Assembly: GCA_002189035.1 (NCBI GenBank)
Contig: CM007990.1
Location: forward strand, 4,650,001-4,714,000
Direction of reading: 5' to 3'
DNA length: 64,000 nt
From: Utricularia gibba
Taxonomy: Eukaryota > Streptophyta > Magnoliopsida > Lamiales > Lentibulariaceae
This document shows positions 34,805 to 46,200 of this stretch, piece after piece. The translations under genes were made by a program, and so were the position numbers. Numbering within the stretch: the first letter of the stretch is position 1; each line of letters begins with the position of its first letter. The notes beneath the pieces were generated by a model. The model made no database searches. It was not told the DNA's origin and saw only the letters and a program-made list of their open reading frames with translations.

Positions 34805-37800
34805 TCAATCCGAGCTGGAAGATGAATCTCCATTACAGCACTCATCACCAGCAGAATTTGGTGAGTTTTCTGGAGCGTTTTCTTCCAAGGAGCTTGTTCG
34901 AAGCCTTCCTGGTCTTGGTCGAATGTTAGTGCCCATAGGAAAGGGAACCTGTGAATCAGGATCATGGCGCAAGTAAGCAAACTATGGATTGTTCGTGCAC
35001 TTATTTTCATGGAACCATCTGTAATATGGAACTTTATCCTGATATAAATTTCAGTAGACTACAGCCAGGAGATGGTTTGAGCACATACCTGATCTCCTGC
35101 GTTAGGACCATCAGTGTGGAAGAGTATGGGACGGCATCTCTTGTCTTCATTCATCAAGCTTGAATTCTGGAAATGTGCAATCAGTGCAGCTTTTCCCTGT
35201 ATTCTAGCATATGCCAAAGATGCAACCTTTTCGCTGTTAAACTTCTCCCACTTTTTTCCATTGAATGTCTGGAAGGACAAGAATTACAGTTGGTGTGGTA
35301 ATAGATGGCAGTTACCATGAATGGAATCTTGCTTCATACCTTATGAAATGGAACTATCAGAGAAGGTTCAGTCATATTTATGAAGGCATAGCCAACATTG
35401 CACTTGTTCTGAAACACGGAGGAACCCAAAGCAATCAACATAGAAGCTACTTGCAACCAAATTGAATTCAGTAATCAAGAGATGAATAGGAAGGGGGGCT
35501 TGCCTTGAAGTCAATAGGCAGGTAAATGAAATCATAAGTCCCTTTGTGCCGCTCATCTATTGCAGCCAAAATCATCTTTGAAGTGTACCTAAGGATCACA
35601 GCAGTTTAGCCAGAGGCCGCAGTATGCTTACAGTAATGAGTCAGAAAAAACAGCTCCTGCATACTTGTTAGGAATGTTCTTTATCATGAGGGTTGTGCGT
35701 TTATCTTCTCCTCGGATAATCCGATCTAGATCAAGCTCAAACTGTTTCTTGTTGTCACCTTGGCTCAAGCTGCCTTCACTCCGGCGGTTCCTACTTCTTT
35801 CAGAGGGAGAATCAAGTGCACTCATCATAGGAAGGGTCTGCCCTCTTCCAGGAAAAAGCATGCACCTTTGATGATGTGCTTGTAATCCAATACCTTTGGA
35901 GGATAATGGCATATCCATACCATTTGCACAAGCACGAGGAAAGACATTGTGAGGAACAAAGTCCACCGGATGAGGCAAATTGCCTGATATTCTCATGTTC
36001 CCTAGTGAACCTGGATGAAACGCAGTAGCCTCTGGAGACTCTCCAGAGTAAGTATGACGTCGGTCCCAGATGTTCAGATTGACAGAGGGTGCTGATCCTA
36101 CATGCGGCACAACAGAGTTGATGATATGCGGAGCTCTAGGAACTGTATGCAGTTGTTGTGGATGAATAGCTCCGATGCCGTTGACATAAGAGGGAGAACT
36201 AGGCCACCTGATTCCTTGTGCTTGGGGGTGGCATGAACTATTCCAAATGTAATTACGGCCAGGAGGACAGTTTCCACTTGCAGGGGAACCAAAAGCTGGA
36301 TAAAGGAAGTGTGTTTAGTTAGCAGTAGCATAATTTAATGGTTCTCCCAAAGAAGAAGCACCATCAAAAGCTATTATTCACCTTGCAAGTCCAGTGGCTG
36401 CCCATTAACGCGACAGAACTGCTGGCCATCGATCATCTCTGATGGCTGGTAACTGAAGTTCACAGCTACATTACCAGGAGATCCGAAGTGACGACCATTT
36501 GGCAAGGTATTGTTATACTCGGGTAGAGAATGTGGATGGAAATCAGGTGATCTGTGGACCTCAAATTTCAGGTGGTTTCGCATATGACTATAATCGGAAA
36601 TACTAGATGGCTTTGTGGGCTCGGTTCTGAGAAGAGACGGCACACTGTGGGATACAGAAGATGATACCCCATGGTGAACATGTAGACCGCTAGAAACGCC
36701 GTTTGAGTTGGAGCCTACAATTTTTCCATAATGGAAATCAGACATGGTGATCCCAAGTGGAAGTGAGCCCAGAGTGGAATCCACACATAAGCCAAATTGA
36801 AACTAAGGAAATGAGGGCCATCTTGCTGGTAATGAATTAGTGATGTAGAATTACCAGAGGAAATATGCTGCTGCAACATGTTACCAGGCTCTTCCTTCTC
36901 CAGCTCCGACAGAAGCTGAGTGAATCTGTATGATCGGCACAGCAAAGTGGTACATAGAGCAGCATAAATCATTGAAAGGGCTTGCTGGAAGCATTGACAT
37001 ACAACAGAAAAAGGAAAAGGAGCTGAAGCTGATGTACCTTTTAGAGCCACCGGGTCCTACTGGTTCCAGCTTAATCTGCTTGCCACAAATTTCACTCCTT
37101 TTCAGGGCACGGAGGGCCGCTTCTGCAGCTCTAACATCATAGAACTCGACATATCTGTGATGAGACTGAGGAGCCTCGAGAATCTGCAAAAGGGAAACAA
37201 GAAAATTAGAATGTTGGCTCAGGTGCGAGCACAAACTTGCAGCGATCCAAGCTCACCTCCTTGACTTCACCGTACACACCAAAAACTCTAAGAAGGTCAT
37301 CATTCGAAACAGAAGAGTCAAGATTTAGAATTGCAAGAGTGCCTTGATTGATGTCCTTCTCTGAAGGATTCTCCTGAAAGGTACATAGAGATGTGAAAAG
37401 GAACTACAGAAAGCAATGAAGCAAGTGAAGCACAAACCAAAGGAAAGTCACCTTGGGAATTGAGAAATGTATATCGAGCTTCCTGTGCCTCAGTGGTTTA
37501 CCCTGGAGGGCCATCATTGCACTACATGCTGCTCTTATGTCATAGTATGAAATCATAACGAAGCCCTATGCTTGCATGCCGTATACAGGGTACGAATGGC
37601 TCCGTATTGCTACAGCAACGAGATCAACAATCACCAAAACGGATGCAAATGTGACTAAGGTATGATACCAATAACAAACAAATGCCGTATACAGGGTACA
37701 CAGTCACATGAGAATACCTCAAAAAGTGCAGTAAGTTCAGAATCTTCAACATTGCTGTTTATGTTCCTCACAAAAAGGGTTCTTGACGGATGCTCTCCTA

Positions 37801-38909
37801 GTGGATGTTCCCCACCACAAGAACCAAGAGAAAAGGTCAGCTTACTGTTTGGGTTTGAATCTGAGAGCTCAATGACCCCTTGTGAAAAGTCATCTTCTCC
37901 AAGTTCAAGCCCTCCAACATTGCTAAAAAAATCTAAGTCCTCTGTTTCTCCACCATCCTTTAGACCAGTTACGGTACCAAAACCATCAGTCACACCAGAA
38001 AAGAGCTCATCATCATCGGGAGAAGATTACCGATGGTTTGAGCCTCGAGTTCTTCAAGTGAACCAAAGCATTCATCATCATGTGAGAGAATCATGCCTTT
38101 GGCTGCAGTTGAATGGCAAAATACAGCATGATTTGAAGACATCTTCACTGTAAGAGAAAACACAGACACATGATGAACACACTGATGATACTACATGAGA
38201 TTATGTCGAAGACCATAGGCAAAGAGAAGGCATACAGTTTCTACTGAACACATCAGAGAGTGAGCTTGAAAAGAGACCATTTTCATGCTGAACACCCGTA
38301 ACACCGTTTTCACCACAGCCGGAAAGATATGGCACAGATTCTGTGTTTACACTCAGTCTTCTGGAGTTCAGATCATGATCGACACCGGCTGGCAAAGAAT
38401 GGCTGACCACCCTCTCTGCTCCAACAACATGCTCCATGAAGGAGACTTCACCATGAGAAACATATGATTCAGGGTGTCGAAAACCGTTGTTCATCTTCAG
38501 ATCCATTTGGATTCCATCTCGGTAAGGCGACGAGGCAATCCCCTCCAACTTCAAACCTGTGAAACAACTTAGATGTTGGATGATGCTTGGGAAAACAGGA
38601 TCATGGCAGAGGGTTTGAAACTAAACGTCTCATTCAGATGGAACAACTGCACATTTATCTTGCTATTTGCTATAAGTAACATGCATCATGAGCTTCACTG
38701 CAGGAAGCCATCTCCCGAAAGGGTGATTACCAGAGAAACCGGCCATGTGGTCCATCTTCCTCACACCAACTTGCCCCTGCGAAGCAAGCAAACAAAAGGT
38801 CACATTCAAGTCACATGCCACACACGCCGGCATAGCATCCTACCTCCTCTGCAAAACGCACCTCTTCATGAAACACTGATGAAGAAGAAAAGCCTTGAGG
38901 GTTCTTCAT
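34805..38909 (-). CDS. MEI2-like RNA-binding protein (AML1/AML4 type; two clear and one probable frame break)
   Basis: Exons on the minus strand: 38909-38844, 38776-38731, 38556-38236, 38147-37718, 37609-37452, 37373-37257, 37183-37038, 36925-36382, 36295-35665, 35588-35504, 35408-35340, 35268-35089, 34948-34805. About 979 residues. Three RRMs: RRM1 (SRTLFVRNINSNVEDSELTA, then YGAIRTLYTACKHRGFVM), RRM2 (GTLAILNLDSSVSNDDLLRV, then RYVEFYDVRAAEAALRALKR), and the Mei2-specific RRM3 (DKRTTLMIKNIPNKYTSKMI to FNGKKWEKFNSEKVASLAYA). These proteins regulate meiosis and early development in plants through RNA binding. Breaks: GGG 38018-38020 (needs one more to read NLLPDDDELFS), CCC 37564-37566 (within the RNP1 of RRM1), and somewhere in 36802-36925, where a short intron or a missing base is needed. 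The intron before exon 35408-35340 uses a GC donor (35503). Confidence 0.9.
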
Positions 38910-39139
38910 TCGGATCACCCACACAGCACAGACATGGGAACCTCTAGCAGAACGGATGGAGGAGGAGGAGGGATCCGATCTCTGAGTAAACCTGCAGAGG
39001 ATACTGATACATGACATGGGTCCGAGATCACAGGAAGCTTAGAGAGAGAGGGAGTGAAGTCAAAACAAGCAAGCAAGGAAAAAGAGCCCATCAGAATCCC
39101 ACAATAATCTGTAAATTTGACTAACATTTCTCAAGGCAA

Positions 39140-39148
39140 AAACCCTAA
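39140..39148 (-). promoter_or_regulatory. Telo-box (AAACCCTAA) upstream of MEI2-like gene
   Basis: AAACCCTAA about 230 bases upstream of the MEI2-like start codon. It is a common plant promoter/leader element; weak on its own. Confidence 0.35.
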
Positions 39149-40065
39149 ATTCGCAACATAGAAGTTGCATTTAAGATCTTCACTGCTTCAAAGCATCATA
39201 AATAGTCTTGAAAAAGGAAGGGGTCAAAAACACGACAAGAAAAAAAAAACGGCCTTTTTCAGAAATCGCCGACCCCTGCGCATAGAATTCTTTTTAAAAT
39301 GGAGTAAGTAACCTCCACGAAGAAGAAATCCTACAGAATTACAGAGCAAATCCATACCAAAATCCAGCGTCGGATCACAGAACGTAGGCAACACAAAAGG
39401 TGTGAACTTTCGTCAAGAAACAAACAAGTAATCAGCAACATGAGAAACTGGCGAATCAATAGCCCAACTCACCTACTACAACCAGGTTAAACCGCCATAC
39501 GCGAGGGTCTTGGAAGAGAAACAACCATGAAGAGAAAAAGGGCCACGAGGAGCAAGAAGAAGATAAAGAAAACTAGAGAAAGCTGCCGAGGAGTGCAGAT
39601 GAAGAGAGCAGGAAATGAGAATTTAAAAACAATATGAAAAAGGAATAAATTGCGGCAAAAGGCAGGGATGAGGGAACTTGTAGAAGAGATCTAGCACCGT
39701 TGCCGTGCAATTAACCTCCTCCAAATCTTCTTCGATACCTTTCTCTCTCTCTTCATTTTAGCTCAACTGTTTTTTCCTACATTGCACGTTAACAGCGTGG
39801 ATCAACCATTCCCTCCTCTTGTTCCCTGGTAAAAAACTTGCCCTTCTCCAAATTCCTCGAGTTGGGTGTCTCCTCAAGCCACCCCTATTCCCATCGGAAC
39901 AGTTTCCGGTCAGCCACGGCGGAGGTCCTGGTCTCCACCGCTCACCTCTCCAAAACTGAACCCCACACGGAAGAAGGTAAAAAAAGGACAATACCCAAGT
40001 GGAGAAAATAAAAGAAGAGATTGAGAAAGGGCGGTTGGGAGAAGAAGAGAAAATTGACAGAAATT

Positions 40066-40093
40066 GAAGAAGAAGAAGAAGAAGAAGAAGAAG
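40066..40093. repeat. (GAA)n microsatellite
   Basis: About nine GAA units, CTT on the minus strand. Pyrimidine-rich CTT tracts are typical near plant transcription starts, so it may mark the far leader of the MEI2-like gene. Confidence 0.75.
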
Positions 40094-42870
40094 AGAAACA
40101 ACAGATTTGGACAAGCAAGAGAGAGATCAAGGATCTGTAATGAAATGCAATTTTTTTTCTTTTTTTTTTATATTACTTTCTTTCACTTTCCAAACTCATT
40201 TTCAATTATTTTTTTAACAATTTCAAATACTCCCATCAGAGGCCCCAATCTCCTGTAACGCAAGTCCAGCATAAGAGCAAGAGTCTCTCCAATCCCCCAA
40301 TCCTCTATTGCTTCAAGAATACATAACTTGATTAGGTTAAATTACACAATTAACAATGGAGTTGGTGGGCATCTACAATTACACTTAGTCTCCTCTACAT
40401 CTCCAAAATCATTTTAATAAAGTCAAACTTATATTTTTAAGAAATATTTTTAAATTTCTCTTATTTTTGAAACATTTATCTTTCATAACAAAATTATTTT
40501 CTCATCATTATTCTAAACATATGCTCAGTCACATAAATCATTTTGGATACATAATCATTCTAAATAAAATTATCTTTAATTATTCATGTCAAAAATCAAA
40601 AATAATTTGAACAAAAAAAAAATGAGCATGACGATGTCCAATGTCAGCGGATGCATTGGATTTGGACAATTGAGTGTACGGTATTTGTGGAATATTGCAT
40701 CATCATTATTACGTAATAATTGTATGAATATTTCATTGATATTTTGACATAAATATGGGATTTAATTATGTAATAACAGCTCCAAATTTTCCACGTGTAG
40801 TTTTACAAGTTACTTATAAATAACGAATTTTCTAAATAATTTGAAAATTATAAAAATTATGGGATTCTATTTCTTTAAAAATATTTTGAAAAAATGATTT
40901 TCAAGGAATATATTGATACTCTTTTTTATTTATAAAAATATTTGTATTTCAGAAAATAACTTTAACTCAAGAACGTCAATTAGAAGAGTTACTATAGGGA
41001 TTTTTTCTCATCATTAATGTGGTTTTGTGAATAATTTTTTTTATTATATTAAGTATTTTATTTTTTAAAAAATCTTATTATATTTAATTTTATAAGTAGA
41101 ATTTGGAAAAATAAAATAAATAGAACACAATAAGTATATGTTTTTTTTTTTCATTACTACCCTAACTAAGAAAGTATCTCTCATCTTTCAAAAATCATTA
41201 ATATTGAGAATGATGCTTTTAGGGATGGCATCATTATCTTCTTGTATTTTCATCAAAATAAAATTAATAATTTATTATTACATATTATTACATTTTTTAA
41301 ATCCCACATGCATGTAAGAAAATTTACTCAAATGGCTTGAGTAAATACATAAATGTCCCCATTTGATTGTGCAGTTTGAATGGATAAGAATATTTAATTT
41401 GATTGTTTAATACATGTGTTTGTTTCTCTTAGTTATTTAAATTTGAGATTTTTCCCATCTATACAACATAAAATTAAGCCCATGGGTTTACAAGGAATTG
41501 TTATAGCATATAATATTTATTAGGTATTTCTTCTTATAAAATTGAAATTATTTTTAAAAATTATTTTTTATAGAAAAAATCAATTCTACGAAAATAAAAT
41601 TGACTTAAACATAATGAGGCATCCAATGAAATGGGGACATAATAAGGGAGTCAATTTTATTTGGAGGTTTCATTAACCCTAATCCCATTGATTTAAGTGG
41701 GTAATTAACTCACTCCACACGAGTACACCGTCGTAGTAATTAAGCTAATAAGTGTAGGTCAGACGGGGGTTTTAAAATTATTTAATCTCCAATTGCGACC
41801 GAATATTAATGCCCTGTCCCCATCTTCCTTTTCCGATCAACCGGTGCCCGATTCCGAGAAGCGCCACCGGGTAATCCATCGGAAAACTGATTGTCTTCTT
41901 GTTATTCTGATACATAAAATTGATCGATTTTAAAGGCTGACTGGATGGGTACATTTACCGTATGGCCCCCGGCGCTAGATGCTGGTTTCTGGTTCGGTTG
42001 CTATCGGGTGGCTGGAAATTACGAAAAGGGGTCTGGGCTGTTTAATTATTCGGTGTGGGCCCACCCTCCAACACCGCGGAATCTGTTGCCCGCCCCTTGA
42101 TGGGTTCAGGAGTTTTTTATTTTTATTTTTATTTTGGAGGCTGGTAATATTTTTTTAAAAAAATATTCTGCCTTTTACTAAAAAAAGAAAAAAACCTACG
42201 GATTTCTTTTTTTAGATTGTGGGTCCCATTCCGCCTTCTATTGGGCCGTCTCGGGTTGTTTGTTAAATGGGCTGGATGTCGGGTTTCTCGGGCCCATGGA
42301 GGGGCGAAGGAAAGACGGGCGGATCCGGTGGAGTTCATATCTTCCTCCCTATTTCCCTGGTCAATCCGAAAGCCGCCGGCCTCCCGGCGGTCAATAAAGA
42401 GCAGATGCGGAGGAGGGGGGAGTCTGAGATGCCGCCAATCAGTTTTGATGGTGGCGTTAATTGCAGTACTTGGCCTATGGCCAAGTTGGGGGAGGAGATT
42501 AATCACGGATTAGGAGAGATACTACTAGTTAATTAAGGGGTATACTCATACGTTTGGTGGACAACCCAATAGGCAGAGATAAGCCTAATCCCCCTAACCC
42601 AACAATCAACGTCGCAGCTACAAAATCAAACCTTTATTGTGTAGTTAACCCCTTCAAGGGAATCGTCTTCTTTGTTTTGAAGGGGTTCCTCTTCAATTTC
42701 GGTGGTCCATGGATTTCTCAAGGTCCACTCCGGTTCAAAAATACCTTCTTTCAGGGAAGAGGAAGGTTTGATTAGCAGAGTCTCCCCCTCCTCCTCCGCC
42801 TCTTACTCGTTTTTGCGTTTCTGGAGGGGAGGGGAAAGGAAACGGCGTTTGTGTGGTGTGGTGGCCTGTC

Positions 42871-42876
42871 CACGTG
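42871..42876 (+). promoter_or_regulatory. G-box (CACGTG) upstream of trihelix gene
   Basis: CCACGTGATGG about 50 bases before the start codon; core for bZIP/bHLH factors. A second copy follows 37 bases later. Confidence 0.4.
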
Positions 42877-42907
42877 ATGGGGTGTTTTTTGATGGTAGTA
42901 TAAAGGG

Positions 42908-42913
42908 CACGTG
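42908..42913 (+). promoter_or_regulatory. Second G-box directly before trihelix start
   Basis: GCACGTGAAG ends only ten bases before the ATG at 42924, so it would be in the leader unless transcription starts very close by. Confidence 0.35.
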
Positions 42914-42923
42914 AAGAGAGGGA

Positions 42924-44416
42924 ATGCTATTTGATACGGTGAACTTGGGAGAGGGCCCAGTTGACGGACGTCAGACGTCGGGAAATGGGGACGACGGCGG
43001 CAAGGCGTCACGGCTGCCGCGGTGGACGCGGCAAGAAATCCTGGTGCTGATACAAGGGAAAAGGGCGGCGGAGGGTCGTGTGAGGAGAGGTCCGGGATCG
43101 CGTTCGTCTTTGGGTCCTTCTCATGTCCAGCCCAAGTGGGCGTCGGTTTCATCCTACTGTAAAAGACACGGCGTCAATCGGGGTCCAGTGCAGTGTCGGA
43201 AGAGATGGAGTAACTTGGCTGGGGATTTCAAGAAGATCAAGGAGTGGGAATCTAAGATTAAGATGGAGACGGAGTCGTTTTGGGTCATGAGGAACGATTT
43301 GAGAAGAGAAAGGAAACTCCCAGGCTTTTTTGATCGGGAGGTTTACGATATTCTCTGCGGCAATAAAGTAGCCGCCGATGATAGCGAGGAACATCTCGAT
43401 ACCGGAAGTCGATTAGCGCTTGCTCCGCTAGAAGATGTTGATTCGGAGAGCCACGACGAGGGTGTACCGGAGATGTTATTCGACAGCGGCCGGAGCGCCG
43501 CTGTGGATGATGCCCTTTTTTCCGACCTCGGGGAGGCTGGTCGGAGCTCCGGTAAAAGGAAAGAGACGCTTCATGATATACCTGCCCCAGCTCCGATATC
43601 AGGTGATGATGGATGGGTTCAGGCAATTTGGACTTACTAGCAAGATAAGACCTGAGTTCGGCTATTTGATTCCTCTTTAAGGCTCTAGTTTCATTACTGA
43701 CCAAGGTAGGAATACGTCTATTCTCTCCAGCCTTTCCCAAACAAAAGTAAAAGCTTGAAATCCTCAACGTTTTCTGTAGTGCGATCATCTTCACCGGTGA
43801 ATGCGTATCTGTGCAATGACCCTTTTGAGTCGACAAACAGTTCGGTTTATTGGTTCTCCACTTAACCTCTTATCAGCATGCCATTTGTTTTCTTGCAGTT
43901 TCTGAGAAGCATTATCAGTCTGATCCCCATGATCCTACCCAGGAAGGTACTTCCTTTGCATTCTGCATCACTTCCACAGCATTTCAACGCTCAACAGAGT
44001 AAAATTCCATGTAAATTTGTCTATGAAATGGTCTGCATTTTGTATGACGTCAGACAGGAGCTGAATTCTAGTATCTGCACACAGTCTCTTTCGTTGATTC
44101 TCCCCAACAATCTGTTGTAGGAACACATGCCGAGAAAGAAAGCAGGCCAGAGACGGAAGCTGGGGAGCCTGAAGAGGGGAAGAAAAGAATGCGATACGAT
44201 GAAGTGGATGATGAAAGAGGACCAGCAAGTGGTAGCATTGAGCAGCAGCTGGTCGCGGCTCTAGAGAAAAACGGCAGAATATTGAGTTCACAACTTGAAG
44301 CACAAAACACCCATCTTCAGCTGGACAGGGAGCAACGCGATCAACACGTTAACAGCTTGTTGGCAGTTCTGAATAAGCTTGCTGATGCCTTGGGTAGAAT
44401 CGCTGAGAAGTTGTAG
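42924..44416 (+). CDS. ASR3: Trihelix transcription factor, ASR3-like
   Basis: Exons 42924-43602, 43899-43946, 44121-44416; 340 residues with consistent phases. The N-terminal Myb/SANT-like trihelix domain (about residues 30-125) reads SRLPRWTRQEILVLIQGKR, PKWASVSSYCKRHGVNRGP, VQCRKRWSNLAGDFKKIKEW, and SFWVMRNDLRRERKLPGFFD. That is nearly the ASR3 consensus. A C-terminal coiled coil (IEQQLVAALEKNGRILSSQL to LNKLADALGRIAEKL) should mediate dimerisation. A motif SEKHYQSDPHDPTQE connects the two. ASR3 is a nuclear repressor of immune genes phosphorylated by MAP kinase 4 in Arabidopsis; the role here is inferred from similarity. ATG 42924 is the first in frame before the domain. Confidence 0.9.
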
Positions 44417-46200
44417 CCGGAGGGAGAAACACTTCTGGGCGTGTACAAAGGAATCACTTTAATCACAGAGTACAGAATCCAAAAGTTTTCGTATAGGCGA
44501 GGAGGAGGAGGATCACATGTCGTTCCTTGGCATTTTTCTGAAATAAAACCAGCGCCTCTGCCGCTGCTGTGTACATGTGACTTGTTGCAATTTTGTCCCA
44601 TCTTTAAACAATCCAATCCAGCCATAATTCGGAGGACCCAGCCGTTAAAAATGGCGTTTTCTGGCGTCGTTGTCTCAGCAGCCCAGGTTTCTTCCATTTG
44701 CCGTCAAAACCTCGTGGGGGATTGCCCTGAATTTCACTCTGCTCCTCGGGAAGTCGCTTTCCATTTCGATGCCAGGACCCCCACACAGCCTGCATCTTCG
44801 AATCAGAGATCAGGCACCCGGTTCCACCTCCACATCGCAACGACCTTGAGGGTGAACGAATACGAGCGCCATAGGAACAAACTGCACTTTCCTTTCATCA
44901 TTTACGAATCAGTGAACGCCATTGCTTCTCGTCGCGACAATGCGATTTGAATTAGGGTCGTAAAGGCAGCTCGAAAGGTTTTGAAAACGGGTAAAAGAAA
45001 AAGAAGCAGCAACAGCATCGCTGTCGTCAAAGTTTGCAGCCCTACACGCCACACCCCCTGCCTTTCTTCTTCTTCCTCAAAGTTTTCAAGTTTACATCTC
45101 TGTCCTCAAATTTGTGGATATTTAGAAATCTGACCACACCTTATTACTCTATGACAAATCTGTCAATCCTTAGTGTATTTTTTTTAATGTTGTGTGTAAG
45201 AGAATGTTAAAGTTGCTAGATTTGTAAATGATCTCAAGTTTTGAAAGCTATAATAAAAGGTTTTTTTTTTCTTGAAAATTTAACTTTGTATAATATGTTT
45301 TAAAATTTTGTTTGTAATTTGATTTAATAATTAATTTATCACATAAAATAATATATCTAGAAATGGAAGTATATCAATATACTTATTATATGTTAAAAAT
45401 TTCTGATTCAGATTATATATAATATAATAAACTTTGAGATTATTTGAATATAACTATTTTTATATGGGTATTTGTGTTTATTTTTGAAATATAAATAAAA
45501 GAGTTAATAATGATGAAGAGGAGTATGGTGTGGGGACGTGGCATGACATTATGGGACACAAAAGGCGGGGTCGGGGGAATAAAGGGATTGTCTTATCTTA
45601 ATTTCTTGATTAAATAAAAAAGAAATATGTAAAAAAATACAAATGCATATAAACAAAGACTTGTGACGTCATAATTATGACTTTACTGGTCGAAAGAAAT
45701 GAATCAAATAATAAATAATTGCACGCCAGAAAATATGCCTCGGCCTGTTCCAACAATAAAACTCATCTCCATGAGTATTACTTGGAGCAACGAGCGGAAA
45801 TCCTCCTCCCTCTTTCTGGCTGTCCACTTGCTGTCACACTTCTCTTCACTTTCAAGCTAGGGTTTGGATTCCAATGAGTTCCGTTTCTGTTTAGCTTTTC
45901 TCGTATTTGCTGCATTTTCGTACCCCCTGCCTGCCTGGCTTGGCGTTGAACGGGGAACTGAAAATGGAACAAATGAAAGGGGAGAGGAGAGGGGGACACA
46001 TTTTGTGTTGAGATAAAGGAGAAAAAGGGAAGGAAACCCATCTCAGATCCTCGATTATTTATTTGAAGCTGGAGTTGGGTCGGGGGATTCTAAGATCAGG
46101 GAGCAAAGGAAAATGGGTTTGAGATTGGAGAGGAAAGATCAGTTCTTTAGTTGGTAATTAATAGTTGTCAGGTGGGGGAAGAGCTATTTGTCCTGCAAGC
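44417..46200. other. Spacer between trihelix and ARF-GAP genes
   Basis: Begins with the trihelix 3' UTR. An open frame of 100 codons (ATG 44650 to 44950, plus strand, starting MAFSGVVVSAAQVSS) has no family features I recognise and overlaps minus-strand open frames. It could be a small gene or a non-coding transcript. 45.1-45.8 kb is AT-rich. The last about 450 bases look like the long leader of the ARF-GAP gene. Confidence 0.4.

Larger units (their letters stand above)
38910..42923. other. Long divergent spacer between MEI2-like and trihelix genes
   Basis: 38.9-40.15 kb should be the MEI2-like leader, likely with 5' UTR introns: a telo-box at 39140 and a CTT-rich tract read from the minus strand fit a plant leader. 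40.2-42.1 kb is AT-rich without recognisable genes. 42.2-42.9 kb is GC-richer and is the trihelix promoter, with two G-boxes. Open frames here (39758-40114, 42129-42513) are low-complexity or promoter sequence. Confidence 0.5.

Noticed and set aside
39758-40130. Minus-strand open frames with runs of Leu or Ser (up to 118 codons)
   Set aside because: They read through the CTT microsatellite; composition is low-complexity and they lie in the likely MEI2-like leader.
42129-42536. Overlapping open frames of 90-125 codons on both strands
   Set aside because: GC-rich promoter area of the trihelix gene; no domain features, and both strands are open equally.
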